A stretch of DNA of 9,163 nucleotides. Origin: Alphaproteobacteria bacterium (GTDB taxonomy: Bacteria > Pseudomonadota > Alphaproteobacteria > ATCC43930 > CGMCC-115725). The notes beneath the pieces were generated by a model. That model saw only the letters and a list, made by a program, of their open reading frames with translations, did not search any database and was not told the origin of the DNA. Position numbers and translations under genes: made by a program. The DNA is taken from contig JAFMSA010000121.1 of the NCBI GenBank assembly GCA_017353855.1, positions 1 through 9,163 on the forward strand, given 5' to 3'. This document shows, piece after piece, positions 1 to 5,225 of the stretch. The stretch's first letter is position 1, and each line of letters opens with the position of its first letter.

Positions 1-764
1 ACCGCGGCGCGGCTCGCGAACCAGTCCGGCGGTTTGAGGAAATTCTCGGCGCGGATCACGCCGGTCTTCGGATCGCGCTGGCCGGCGACCTCCTCGACGA
101 GATCGAACACGCCGCACAGGCAGATTTCCGGGTCGATCGTGCCTTCGACGAGCGGCGAGCCGTCATGCGGGCACGCGATCCGCAACGGGATTTTCGGGAA
201 CCAGTCGAGCTGCGACAATGTCTTGGTCTTCCAGACTTTCGAGCCGCGCAGCACCGTGTCGAGGTCGCCCTCCGGGTCGAACACGTAGTCGAGCATTCCC
301 GGCTGGTAGTTAAACCGGTGCTCCATCCCGGCCGCATGCGTGTTCGTAAAATCGTAAAATTCGTGGCACACCCAACGGACGTTGTCGTCGTCGTTATACA
401 GCAGGAAGCCGAGCCGCCGCGGCACCTCGGTCGGGATGAACGGCGGGGGATGCTTCTGGAGCGTATTGAGTTCCTGGACCTTCGTGTGCAGGTTGAACTC
501 GAGCCACATCGGGTCGTGCGGCAGCCGCGCGAGGAACGCCCACGCGTCGAAGCGGTCGCGCTCATGCGACAATCGGCTGATCAGTCGGACCGCGTCGTCG
601 TCGAGGATGAAGCGGCGCGCGTCGCGCAGTTTCGGGCGGTAGCGGCGTTGCGCCGCGAGCGCGCCCGGCGGGGCCCGCCGGCTGGACATCGATTTTTCGT
701 TGAACGTGAACCGGTAAATCTCGTCGGCCAGCGGCAACAGCTCGGGGTTTTCTTTCTTCGGCAT
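1..764 (-). CDS. Unknown phage protein, N-terminal 254 residues (runs off left edge)
   Basis: An open frame with no stop runs from the ATG at 764-762 to the left edge, so the C-terminus lies outside the window. The protein begins MPKKENPELLPLADEIYR and is soluble-looking and rich in W, F, R and D, with no signal peptide or membrane segment. A possible metal site lies near residues 213-231: CPHD, then about 15 residues later ICLCG. I do not recognise the family. The antisense frames here are rich in R and S and look like shadows, while this frame has normal composition and third-position GC bias. The ATG has only AAGGG two bases upstream as a ribosome site. A promoter-like -10 (TATATT, complement of 772-777) would place the transcript start at about the ATG, so the message may be leaderless. 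A 33-base gap holding a dyad site separates it from the gene upstream. Confidence 0.8.
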   Translation of the reverse strand, partial: MPKKENPELLPLADEIYRFTFNEKSMSSRRAPPGALAAQRRYRPKLRDARRFILDDDAVRLISRLSHERDRFDAWAFLARLPHDPMWLEFNLHTKVQELNTLQKHPPPFIPTEVPRRLGFLLYNDDDNVRWVCHEFYDFTNTHAAGMEHRFNYQPGMLDYVFDPEGDLDTVLRGSKVWKTKTLSQLDWFPKIPLRIACPHDGSPLVEGTIDPEICLCGVFDLVEEVAGQRDPKTGVIRAENFLKPPDWFASRAA

Positions 765-771
765 GTCCCTT

Positions 772-801
772 AATATAGGGCGACTTGCAGTCGATTGCTA
801 G
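772..801 (-). promoter_or_regulatory. Dyad operator overlapping a promoter-like pair (site A)
   Basis: On the minus strand, TAGCAA (complement of 795-800) is followed after 17 bases by TATATT (complement of 772-777). An imperfect dyad at 784-801, related to CTTGCAGTCGATTGCAAG and centred on TCGA at 791-794, covers the -35 hexamer and most of the spacer. The dyad also overlaps the TAG stop of the upstream gene at 798-800. Assignment as promoter plus operator is inference from position and from similarity to the sites near 1913, 2951 and 8219. Confidence 0.5.
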
Positions 802-1163
802 GCCCTTCCCATCGGTCCGTCGAGATCCATTCCCCGGAAATACTCCTCGAGGAAATCCCGGATATCGGTGTTGTGCTGTGCCGCCCCTGCTTTCGCCATG
901 TCTATGAGGCGCAGGAAGCGCGCGGCCATCGGCTCCGGCATGCCTTCGAGATGCAGGATCCAGCCGATCGATTCCTCGCTTGTCAGTCCGTGCTTGTCGC
1001 CGAACCATTTGACCGGAGCCGCCGGCAAGACGCGCGGCACGACGAATTTGCTCGAGCGCTCTCCGTTCCGGTGCCAGCCCTGATGCGACATGACCTCCAT
1101 CGCGTCATGCACCATGACGAGGAAATCGACAATCGTGTCGGCCGGGTCCGGGAAGCGGTTCAC
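798..1163 (-). CDS. Small unknown phage protein, 121 aa
   Basis: The start is a GTG at 1163-1161 overlapping the previous stop as GTGA. It is preceded by AGGAGG seven bases upstream, which lies within the acidic C-terminal codons of the upstream gene. That ribosome site decides the start over the longer frame reaching 1190. The protein begins MNRFPDPADTIVDFL and ends DLDGPMGRA. It looks globular and mostly helical, with KWFGDKHGLTSEESIGWIL and RFLRLIDMAKAG segments and no membrane helix. I do not recognise a family. It is the last gene of the coupled block 1878-798 and its TAG stop lies inside dyad site A. Confidence 0.8.
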   Translation of the reverse strand: MNRFPDPADTIVDFLVMVHDAMEVMSHQGWHRNGERSSKFVVPRVLPAAPVKWFGDKHGLTSEESIGWILHLEGMPEPMAARFLRLIDMAKAGAAQHNTDIRDFLEEYFRGMDLDGPMGRA

Positions 1164-1465
1164 GGGTCGTCCTCCTCTTCCTCCGCGCACATGTCGATGA
1201 CGTGCTGCATGCCGGCAATCGCGGAGACATGCAGACCGTTCCGGAAGCCGTCATCGACCCGCTTGCCGGCGAGCCAGACAAAAAATCCGACCAGCCCGGA
1301 CATCGCCATGACCGGAGCCATCAGCTCCTTGACGCCGTCGTCGTCGGTGAGCGTCGTCGTCGCCTGCCAGTCGTGGATCGCCTCCATGATGCGGTCGGCC
1401 AATTCGTCGGACGGGCCGCGCGGCCCGTCCTTTTTGCGGTACGTGTCGAGATCGATGATTTTCAT
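1160..1465 (-). CDS. Small putative membrane-associated protein, 101 aa
   Basis: The ATG at 1465-1463 overlaps the previous TGA by one base (TGATG), so translation is probably coupled; there is no strong ribosome site of its own. The protein begins MKIIDLDTYRKKDGPRGP. A hydrophobic stretch near residues 49-66 (APVMAMSGLVGFFVWLAG) could be one membrane helix, and the C-terminus is strongly acidic (EEEEDDP). That acidic tail is encoded by GAG/GAA/GAC codons which also supply the AGGAGG ribosome site of the next gene. Codons about 11-19 contain a GC-rich perfect inverted repeat (1409-1430) that reads as a terminator on the opposite strand. Family not recognised. Confidence 0.8.
   Translation of the reverse strand: MKIIDLDTYRKKDGPRGPSDELADRIMEAIHDWQATTTLTDDDGVKELMAPVMAMSGLVGFFVWLAGKRVDDGFRNGLHVSAIAGMQHVIDMCAEEEEDDP
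1409..1435 (+). terminator. Intrinsic-terminator-like hairpin facing rightward, inside a leftward gene
   Basis: GGACGGGCC (1409-1417) and GGCCCGTCC (1422-1430) form a perfect 9-bp stem around a 4-base GCGC loop, followed directly by TTTTT at 1431-1435. This is the form of a factor-independent terminator for plus-strand transcription. On the coding (minus) strand the same bases form a hairpin preceded by A residues and would not terminate. No plus-strand gene is visible upstream, so a role against antisense transcription, or coincidence in GC-rich codons, are both possible. Confidence 0.45.
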
Positions 1466-1701
1466 CAGTAGCGGCCGAATTTGCCGGCAAGTCCTGCCGC
1501 GAAGTTATCTTCGGTGCTTTGCACGGCTTCGTCGATCAGCCGCTCGACTTCTGCGGCGTTCTGCCTGACGACGATATGGGAGCCGTCGACCAACTTTAAG
1601 TAGCCCTTTTGTCCGCCTGTTATCGTCATCACGTGCATCGGGTTGACCCGGATCGGCTTGCCGTATTCGTCTTCGGTCAGCGTGACAAACGTCGTGCCCA
1701 T
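1465..1701 (-). CDS. Small unknown phage protein, 78 aa
   Basis: The ATG at 1701-1699 follows the upstream TGA by three bases. It has a strong purine-rich ribosome site (AAGGGGGG) about seven bases upstream, inside the upstream gene's KKGG codons. The protein begins MGTTFVTLTEDEYGKPIRVNP and carries a beta-rich core (HVMTITGGQKGYLKLVDGSHIVV) followed by a helix (AAEVERLIDEAV). The core loosely recalls short FlbD-like phage proteins in which a hydrophobic strand, a G-S/N-x-I/Y turn and a helix follow each other; this is weak and not a functional call. The next gene starts one base into its stop codon. Confidence 0.8.
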   Translation of the reverse strand: MGTTFVTLTEDEYGKPIRVNPMHVMTITGGQKGYLKLVDGSHIVVRQNAAEVERLIDEAVQSTEDNFAAGLAGKFGRY

Positions 1702-1704
1702 CGC

Positions 1705-1878
1705 TCAGCCCCCCTTCTTCACGGTGTACGCGATCCGTGCCGTCTTCAGGCCGCGGACGTCGCGCTCGGTCAGCGCTTCGCCGACCCGATAGCGGATCGT
1801 GTTCTTCGTCTCGGCGACCTCGTAGTAGACTTTGTGCTCGAGGTCGAACTTCTGGATCAGTGTAACATGCTCGCGCAT
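1705..1878 (-). CDS. Small unknown protein, 57 aa
   Basis: The ATG at 1878-1876 is chosen because AAAGGAGA lies four bases upstream; the longer frame reaching 1935 would start inside dyad site B. The protein begins MREHVTLIQKFDLEHKVYYEV and is compact, charged and probably beta-rich, ending YTVKKGG. It is the first gene of a tightly packed block of four (1878-798). No family recognised. Confidence 0.75.
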   Translation of the reverse strand: MREHVTLIQKFDLEHKVYYEVAETKNTIRYRVGEALTERDVRGLKTARIAYTVKKGG

Positions 1879-1908
1879 TTTGCTCTCCTTTCCTATACTC
1901 TCGAGGTG

Positions 1909-1932
1909 GTTATCTTGCAGCGGATTGCAAGA
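1909..1932 (-). promoter_or_regulatory. Dyad operator ahead of the 1878-798 gene block (site B)
   Basis: TCTTGCA (1913-1919) and TGCAAGA (1926-1932) are perfect 7-bp arms around a 6-base centre. On the minus strand the dyad is followed by GATAACCAC, shared exactly with site C. An A/T-rich run (AAAAAATTT, complement of 1941-1949) lies just upstream. A TATAGG hexamer exists 17 bases downstream of CTGCAA, but its implied start would fall on the ribosome site, so I do not assign a -10. The operator reading is inference. Confidence 0.45.
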
Positions 1933-1947
1933 CACAGGTGAAATTTT

Positions 1948-2325
1948 TTACCCGTACGTCATGCCGTCCGGGCCGAGATACACCGCCTTCGCGGTCGACA
2001 GCGGCATGCCACTGTCCTTGTCGTAAAAATGCCCGGCCTTGTACGGGTTGTAGTTCGCGTCCCGCATTTTCGTCGGATCGACCGCCGGATAGACCCGGTC
2101 GGTCTCGTAGCCCTCGACGAACGCGTGGACGTTCTTCTTGCGCTCGGTCAGCACGCGGCGGCGGCGGCCGGCCTCGACGATGAATTTCGCGTCCTTCAGC
2201 ATGATGCTGCGGACATGCGGCAGCTCCTCGCGCAGTTTCCAGCGCTTGCGGCCTTTCGGTCCCGGCACGTAGCTCTGCACGGAGTAGCAGTTCTTCGTCA
2301 GGTTGCGGTAGACGCGGACTTTCAT
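1948..2325 (-). CDS. Conserved phage protein of unknown function, 125 aa
   Basis: The ATG at 2325-2323 overlaps the previous stop as ATGA, with GAGG five bases upstream. The protein starts MKVRVYRNLTKNCYSV, and has RSIMLKDAKFIVEAGRRRR near residues 39-57 followed by VLTERKKNVHAFVEG. From memory this pattern (K-V-R-V-Y-x-N-L-x-K-x-x-x-S-V, then a long basic strand, then RKNVHAF) recurs in small uncharacterised proteins of tailed phages, which supports the phage assignment. The very basic middle (GPKGRKRWKLREE, EAGRRRRV) would suit nucleic acid or ribosome contact, but no function is known to me. The tail (YNPYKAGHFYD, VYLGPDG) looks extended. Confidence 0.85.
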   Translation of the reverse strand: MKVRVYRNLTKNCYSVQSYVPGPKGRKRWKLREELPHVRSIMLKDAKFIVEAGRRRRVLTERKKNVHAFVEGYETDRVYPAVDPTKMRDANYNPYKAGHFYDKDSGMPLSTAKAVYLGPDGMTYG

Positions 2326-2561
2326 GTTCGCCTCGCGGGTTCGATGATGTTGTTCGTGATGAACCGCGCGGCTTCTTCGGCCGCTTCGCGGCTCGTGTAG
2401 CGGCTGTTGTGCGTGTGCAGGTCCCAATAGGTGCCGCAGGCGCTGCGCGGGGCCCACGTCCAGAACGTGCCCCACAGTTCCGGCGGGTCGCGCCGCTTCA
2501 GCGGAGCCTTGAACGACCAGACGCAGTAACGCCCGCAGTCGATTTTCTCGTAATCGGCCAT
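2322..2561 (-). CDS. Small unknown phage protein, 79 aa
   Basis: The ATG at 2561-2559 has AAAGGAGA four bases upstream, which rules out the longer frame reaching 2657. The protein begins MADYEKIDCGRYCVWSF, is rich in W and aromatic residues (ELWGTFWTWAPRSACGTYWD), and ends with a helix of the common small-phage-protein form TSREAAEEAARFI. Four cysteines (about positions 9, 13, 42 and one position near them) are not arranged as a clear zinc finger. Its TGA overlaps the next ATG (ATGA). A short hairpin (CTGGC 2575-2579 / GCCAG 2589-2593) lies immediately upstream of the ribosome site. Function unknown. Confidence 0.8.
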   Translation of the reverse strand: MADYEKIDCGRYCVWSFKAPLKRRDPPELWGTFWTWAPRSACGTYWDLHTHNSRYTSREAAEEAARFITNNIIEPARRT

Positions 2562-2622
2562 TCGCTCTCCTTTCCTGGCAGGACACCCGCCAGCCCACTG
2601 AACCCAGCTACTCCCGGCAGCT

Positions 2623-2705
2623 TGGTGCGCTCTGCGCACGGCTCCCGCTGGACTCATCCTTCGCTGCGCTGATGGCTCGGTCTGCAGCTCGAGCCGGCGT
2701 TGGTC
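2623..2705. repeat. Degenerate copies of the CGG repeat family in a 160-base gap
   Basis: The gap between 2562 and 2721 has no convincing gene. It holds TGGTGCGCTC (2623) with CGGCTCCCGCTG 16 bases on (2639), and CGGTCTGCAGCTC (2678) with CCGGCG 17 bases on. These resemble the paired boxes of the 4700-5105 array but fit less well. The first copy contains a tight hairpin, GTGCGC (2625-2630) / GCGCAC (2634-2639). Confidence 0.3.
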
Positions 2706-2721
2706 AGCGAGCTGGCGGCTG

Positions 2722-2916
2722 TCATGCCGTCGCGATGGCTTTCGTGATCCGCCCGTGCAGCGCTCGGGTCGCTTCGTAGAGCGCCTCGGCGGCGTCTTTT
2801 TCCTCCGGACCGTCCTTCCGCTTCATCCGCGAGAAGACGTGGAGGGTCGTGGCCTTGTAGTTCCGCATCGCGGCGTCGAGGATCGCCAGTTCCTCAGGGG
2901 TCAGTTCCAGTTTCAT
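2722..2916 (-). CDS. Small unknown protein, 64 aa, mostly helical
   Basis: The ATG at 2916-2914 has a near-ideal ribosome site (AAAGGAGG, four bases upstream), preferred over the longer frame starting at 2934. The protein begins MKLELTPEELAILDAAMRNY and is predicted by composition to be two charged helices (EEKDAAEALYEATRALHGRI), without cysteines or membrane segments. It is preceded by dyad site C, so it probably heads its own transcript as well as being read through from the helicase operon. Family not recognised. Confidence 0.8.
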   Translation of the reverse strand: MKLELTPEELAILDAAMRNYKATTLHVFSRMKRKDGPEEKDAAEALYEATRALHGRITKAIATA

Positions 2917-3082
2917 CGTTCCTCCTTTCCGCACCCTTTATGTGGTTATCTTGCAGTCGATTGCAATAACGGGGCCGGAAAAAAGTTCGCCGAAGAGCGC
3001 GCGTCCATATGAAATTTGCGACAGCCGCGCCGATCGCAAAGCCGCAAGCGAACGCGATAATCGCAATCGTCCAGACATTCAT
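2894..3082 (-). CDS. Small single-pass membrane peptide, 62 aa
   Basis: The ATG at 3082-3080 overlaps the helicase stop as ATGA, the coupling seen elsewhere in this cluster. Residues 4-26 (WTIAIIAFACGFAIGAAVAN and on to FIW) form a clear membrane helix. It is followed by a basic stretch (RALRRTFFRPR), so the C-terminus is probably cytoplasmic. The remaining reading frame crosses dyad site C, the ribosome site of the next gene and its first 23 bases before stopping at 2896-2894. The tail may therefore be unconstrained sequence rather than a functional domain. A holin or anchor role is possible but nothing supports it specifically. Confidence 0.6.
   Translation of the reverse strand: MNVWTIAIIAFACGFAIGAAVANFIWTRALRRTFFRPRYCNRLQDNHIKGAERRNDETGTDP
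2937..2970 (-). promoter_or_regulatory. Dyad operator with promoter-like elements (site C)
   Basis: TTGCAGTCGATTGCAA (2951-2966) is a near-perfect 16-bp dyad centred on TCGA. GTTAT (2945-2949) and ATAAC (2966-2970) flank it as an outer, slightly offset repeat. On the minus strand TTGCAA (complement of 2961-2966) is followed after 18 bases by CATAAA (complement of 2937-2942), upstream of the strong ribosome site of the 64-residue gene. The site lies inside the tail of the membrane peptide frame. Confidence 0.5.
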
Positions 3083-4662
3083 TTCCGTAATTCTTCCGCC
3101 AATTTGCGTGGATCGCGCAGTAATGCCTCGCGCAGGTTGGCTCCCTGCGCGGCGTAGTCGAGGAGCTTGGCCTCGATCGGCGCGCAGACGAGGTCGTCGA
3201 CGACAAGCGGCCGGCTCCCGCGTGCGAGCGGCCGGGCCTCGGCCTGCCGGCGCGCGATCAGCGACACCGGGCTCTCGAAGAAGCACAGGTATTCGGCCGC
3301 GCTCAGATCGATCGACATGCCGCCGGTCGCGGCGTTCGCGACGAGGACCTGCGACTCGCCGGTCTGAAACCGCTTCAGCAATTCGGGCCGGCCGGTGACG
3401 CCGCCATGCAACCACTCATACTTGATGCGGTGCTTGTCGAGCAACTTACAGATGCGCTGCCCGGTGTGGATAAATTCGTGGAAAACTACGACCTGGAAGT
3501 CCGGGATCGCGGAGAGGAAATCGTCCAGCCAGACGAACTTTGCCGCGTCCGGCCAGTCGACGATCCGCTCCTCGCCGGCGCTGTTGATAAATGGCAAAAA
3601 CCCCGACGCGATCTGCCGTAATCGCAGGAACACGTTGTCGATCTCGATCGCGTCGCCGATCCGCGATTTGACGAGCCGCTCGACCGCCTCGAGATAGGCC
3701 TGCTGCTGCTCGCCGGACATGCGCAGCCGCACGACGCCGGCGAGCACGTTGACGTCCTGCACGTCGGATAGCGCGCAGTGCAACGTCGCCCTCGAGAGCT
3801 TGTCGCGTAGGAGCGGCATCTTCTTGTGGTCGAACGCGTAATCCGTTTTGCTCCAGCGGCGGAACGGGTTGTATTTCTCGACGCAAAACGCGGCGCGGAA
3901 GAAGTGGAAACTCGTGCTCAACGCCTCGCCGCCGTCGATCAGAAAGGCCTGTGCCCATAGGAGCAGCGGGTCGCGGCCGAACGGCGTCCCGGTCAGGCCC
4001 AGCCGCCACGCGCAATGCTGCACCAGCTCCGACGCGATGCCGAACCTGAGCGTGTCGTGGTTTCCCGCCATGTGGATCTCGTCGATGACAGCGGCCCCGA
4101 AGAACCGTGCGGCGTCGCGCGCGAGCTGGCGGTCGACATAGAGCTTCTCGCGGCCGCGTTTTGCGCCGTGCGTCGCGACCCGCTTGACCGTGAAAATCTG
4201 CTGCAGCGTCGACCAGCTGACGATTACCGCATCATGCGGATTGACCGCGGCGTCGAAGAACCGCTCGGTGCTGTCCGGGCCCGAGCGGATCACCGCAACG
4301 TCGAGATGCGAGTGGAACGGGATCTGCGATTCCCACTCGTCGACGCCGATCGGCGCATGCGCGATGATCAGCGCGGTTTGGTTCAGTATTCCCGAATAGA
4401 TCAGGTACGACAGCCAGTCGAGCGCGACCTTCGTTTTGCCGGTCCGCATCTCGTAATAGAGGATCGCGCGCCGCGCCCACAGCGCAAACGCGAGCGCCTC
4501 GAGCTGATGCGTTCGCGGCTGCGTCTTGACGAGCAGCTTGTGCTGGCCGATCCGCTCGATAAGCGCGCGCAGCCGGTCCGGCTCCGCGCCCCGGAATGCG
4601 AGCGGCGGCGGGTCGGGTCGGTGGAGCAGGAAACGCTGAATCGCTTTCGGGCTGGTCGGCAT
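3079..4662 (-). CDS. SNF2-like superfamily 2 DNA helicase, 527 aa
   Basis: This is an ATP-dependent DNA helicase or translocase, probably in phage replication or recombination. In order: a Q-like motif PRTHQLEALAFAL (49-61); motif I EMRTGKTK (71-78); motif Ia ALIIAHAPIGVDEWE (97-111); motif II IDEIH (193-197); motif III LGLTGTPFGR (221-230); and a C-terminal RecA-like domain with motif IV VVVFHEF (391-397), motif V VANAATGGMSIDLSAAEY (441-458) and motif VI QAEARPLARGSR (473-484). The walker A loop has MRTGKT, a variant familiar in phage helicases. Length is close to compact phage SNF2-like proteins; there is no accessory nuclease domain. The ATG at 4662-4660 lacks a good ribosome site, and the 38-bp repeat array ends beside it. 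The antisense frame 4015-4791 is a shadow. Confidence 0.93.
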   Translation of the reverse strand: MPTSPKAIQRFLLHRPDPPPLAFRGAEPDRLRALIERIGQHKLLVKTQPRTHQLEALAFALWARRAILYYEMRTGKTKVALDWLSYLIYSGILNQTALIIAHAPIGVDEWESQIPFHSHLDVAVIRSGPDSTERFFDAAVNPHDAVIVSWSTLQQIFTVKRVATHGAKRGREKLYVDRQLARDAARFFGAAVIDEIHMAGNHDTLRFGIASELVQHCAWRLGLTGTPFGRDPLLLWAQAFLIDGGEALSTSFHFFRAAFCVEKYNPFRRWSKTDYAFDHKKMPLLRDKLSRATLHCALSDVQDVNVLAGVVRLRMSGEQQQAYLEAVERLVKSRIGDAIEIDNVFLRLRQIASGFLPFINSAGEERIVDWPDAAKFVWLDDFLSAIPDFQVVVFHEFIHTGQRICKLLDKHRIKYEWLHGGVTGRPELLKRFQTGESQVLVANAATGGMSIDLSAAEYLCFFESPVSLIARRQAEARPLARGSRPLVVDDLVCAPIEAKLLDYAAQGANLREALLRDPRKLAEELRK

Positions 4663-4668
4663 CGTTCA

Positions 4669-5105
4669 AGGTGCTTTTCTGGTGAGCGCTCGAGTTTTCC
4701 GGTGCTTGCTCCCTTGCGACGGCTCGCGTTCCTCGGCCCTCTCCCACTATACGGCTGCAACGCTCTGAACGTCCGGTGCTCTCTCCGATAGCGGCCGCGC
4801 TCGGGTCTTCCGGTCCCTATTCCCCGTTACGGCTCAGGCGCTCATTGGAGCCGGTTCTCTTGTCTTGGGCGGCTTCGCTTAGGCCCCGCGGATCTCTCCA
4901 TTGGAAGCGGCTGCGTGCTCGGCTCGCGCGGTTCTCTTGCTGTGGACGGCTGCCGCTCAAGGGCTCCGGTCCTTTCATCATGGACGGCTGACGCTCAGGA
5001 ATGTCGGTGCTCGCGAACCCAACGGCTGCGCTTCTGTGCTGCGGTCCTCTCTCCTGCGGGCGGCTGCGCTCCGGTCTTGCGGTCCCATCAAGCCTACTCG
5101 GCTCC
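4669..5105. repeat. Tandem array of about 11 degenerate ~38-bp direct repeats
   Basis: Each unit has box A, consensus CGGTnCTCTC, then box B, consensus CGGCTGCGCTC (with 0-3 extra bases), starting 18-20 bp later. A boxes start at 4700, 4734, 4774, 4811, 4852, 4889, 4929, 4967, 5005, 5042 and 5080. B boxes start at 4720, 4752, 4792, 4830, 4870, 4908, 4947, 4985, 5023, 5061 and 5099. Unit lengths are 34, 40, 37, 41, 37, 40, 38, 38, 37 and 38, so they are not multiples of three and do not encode a repeat protein. A truncated unit (AGGTGCTTTTC at 4669, GAGCGCTC at 4684) abuts the helicase start. Units are held together only by the boxes; the intervening bases differ. The layout resembles iterons or protein-binding arrays next to replication genes. 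Confidence 0.75.
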
Positions 5106-5148
5106 GGCCGGGATCGGTGCACACCATGACGGCCGTCCGATCCCGGCC
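5106..5148. repeat. 12-bp perfect inverted repeat with 19-base loop
   Basis: GGCCGGGATCGG (5106-5117) is exactly complementary to CCGATCCCGGCC (5137-5148). The loop contains the palindrome ACGGCCGT (5129-5136). It lies at the edge of the direct-repeat array, downstream (leftward) of the AT-hook gene. There is no T-tract after it on either strand, so it is not a typical terminator. Confidence 0.8.
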
Positions 5149-5223
5149 CACTCGAGTGATCCGGTACACGCCTAATGCCGCGGCAATTAGGCACTCGTGT
5201 CGCACGGTTCTCACGAACGCGAC
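5149..5223. repeat. Cluster of three further stem-loops after the AT-hook gene
   Basis: CACTCGAGTG (5149-5158) is a perfect palindrome. GCCTAAT (5170-5176) pairs with ATTAGGC (5186-5192) around GCCGCGGC, extended by outer ACAC (5166-5169) / GTGT (5197-5200). GTCGC (5199-5203) pairs with GCGAC (5219-5223), enclosing GTTC (5207-5210) / GAAC (5215-5218) with a TCAC loop. With the 5106-5148 repeat they form a nearly continuous row of foldable elements directly after the stop at 5226. They could be a structured leader or 3' RNA, cruciforms of an origin, or a transcription pause region. Confidence 0.6.
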
Positions 5224-5225
5224 GG

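Noticed and set aside
795..1568. 257-codon plus-strand open frame
   Set aside because: It is antisense to three coupled leftward genes that have good ribosome sites and natural composition. Long antisense frames are expected in GC-rich coding sequence.
1892..1920. CTGCAA-17-TATAGG as a leftward promoter at site B
   Set aside because: The implied transcript start would fall within the AAAGGAGA ribosome site of the gene at 1878, so the site is kept only as an operator candidate.
4746..4751. TATAGT (minus strand) as a helicase promoter inside the array
   Set aside because: No acceptable -35 hexamer lies 16-18 bases upstream, and it is part of the variable bases between repeat boxes.
4015..4791. 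258-codon plus-strand open frame
   Set aside because: It is antisense to the helicase gene, whose motifs are unmistakable, and lacks a ribosome site.
4669..5105. CRISPR array
   Set aside because: The conserved parts are two short boxes of about 10 bases that vary from copy to copy. There is no exact repeat of 23 bases or more, unit length varies and no cas gene is present.
5106..5223. tRNA genes in the stem-loop row
   Set aside because: No cloverleaf with a 7-bp acceptor, T-arm sequence or 3' end could be built; the hairpins are simple and adjacent.
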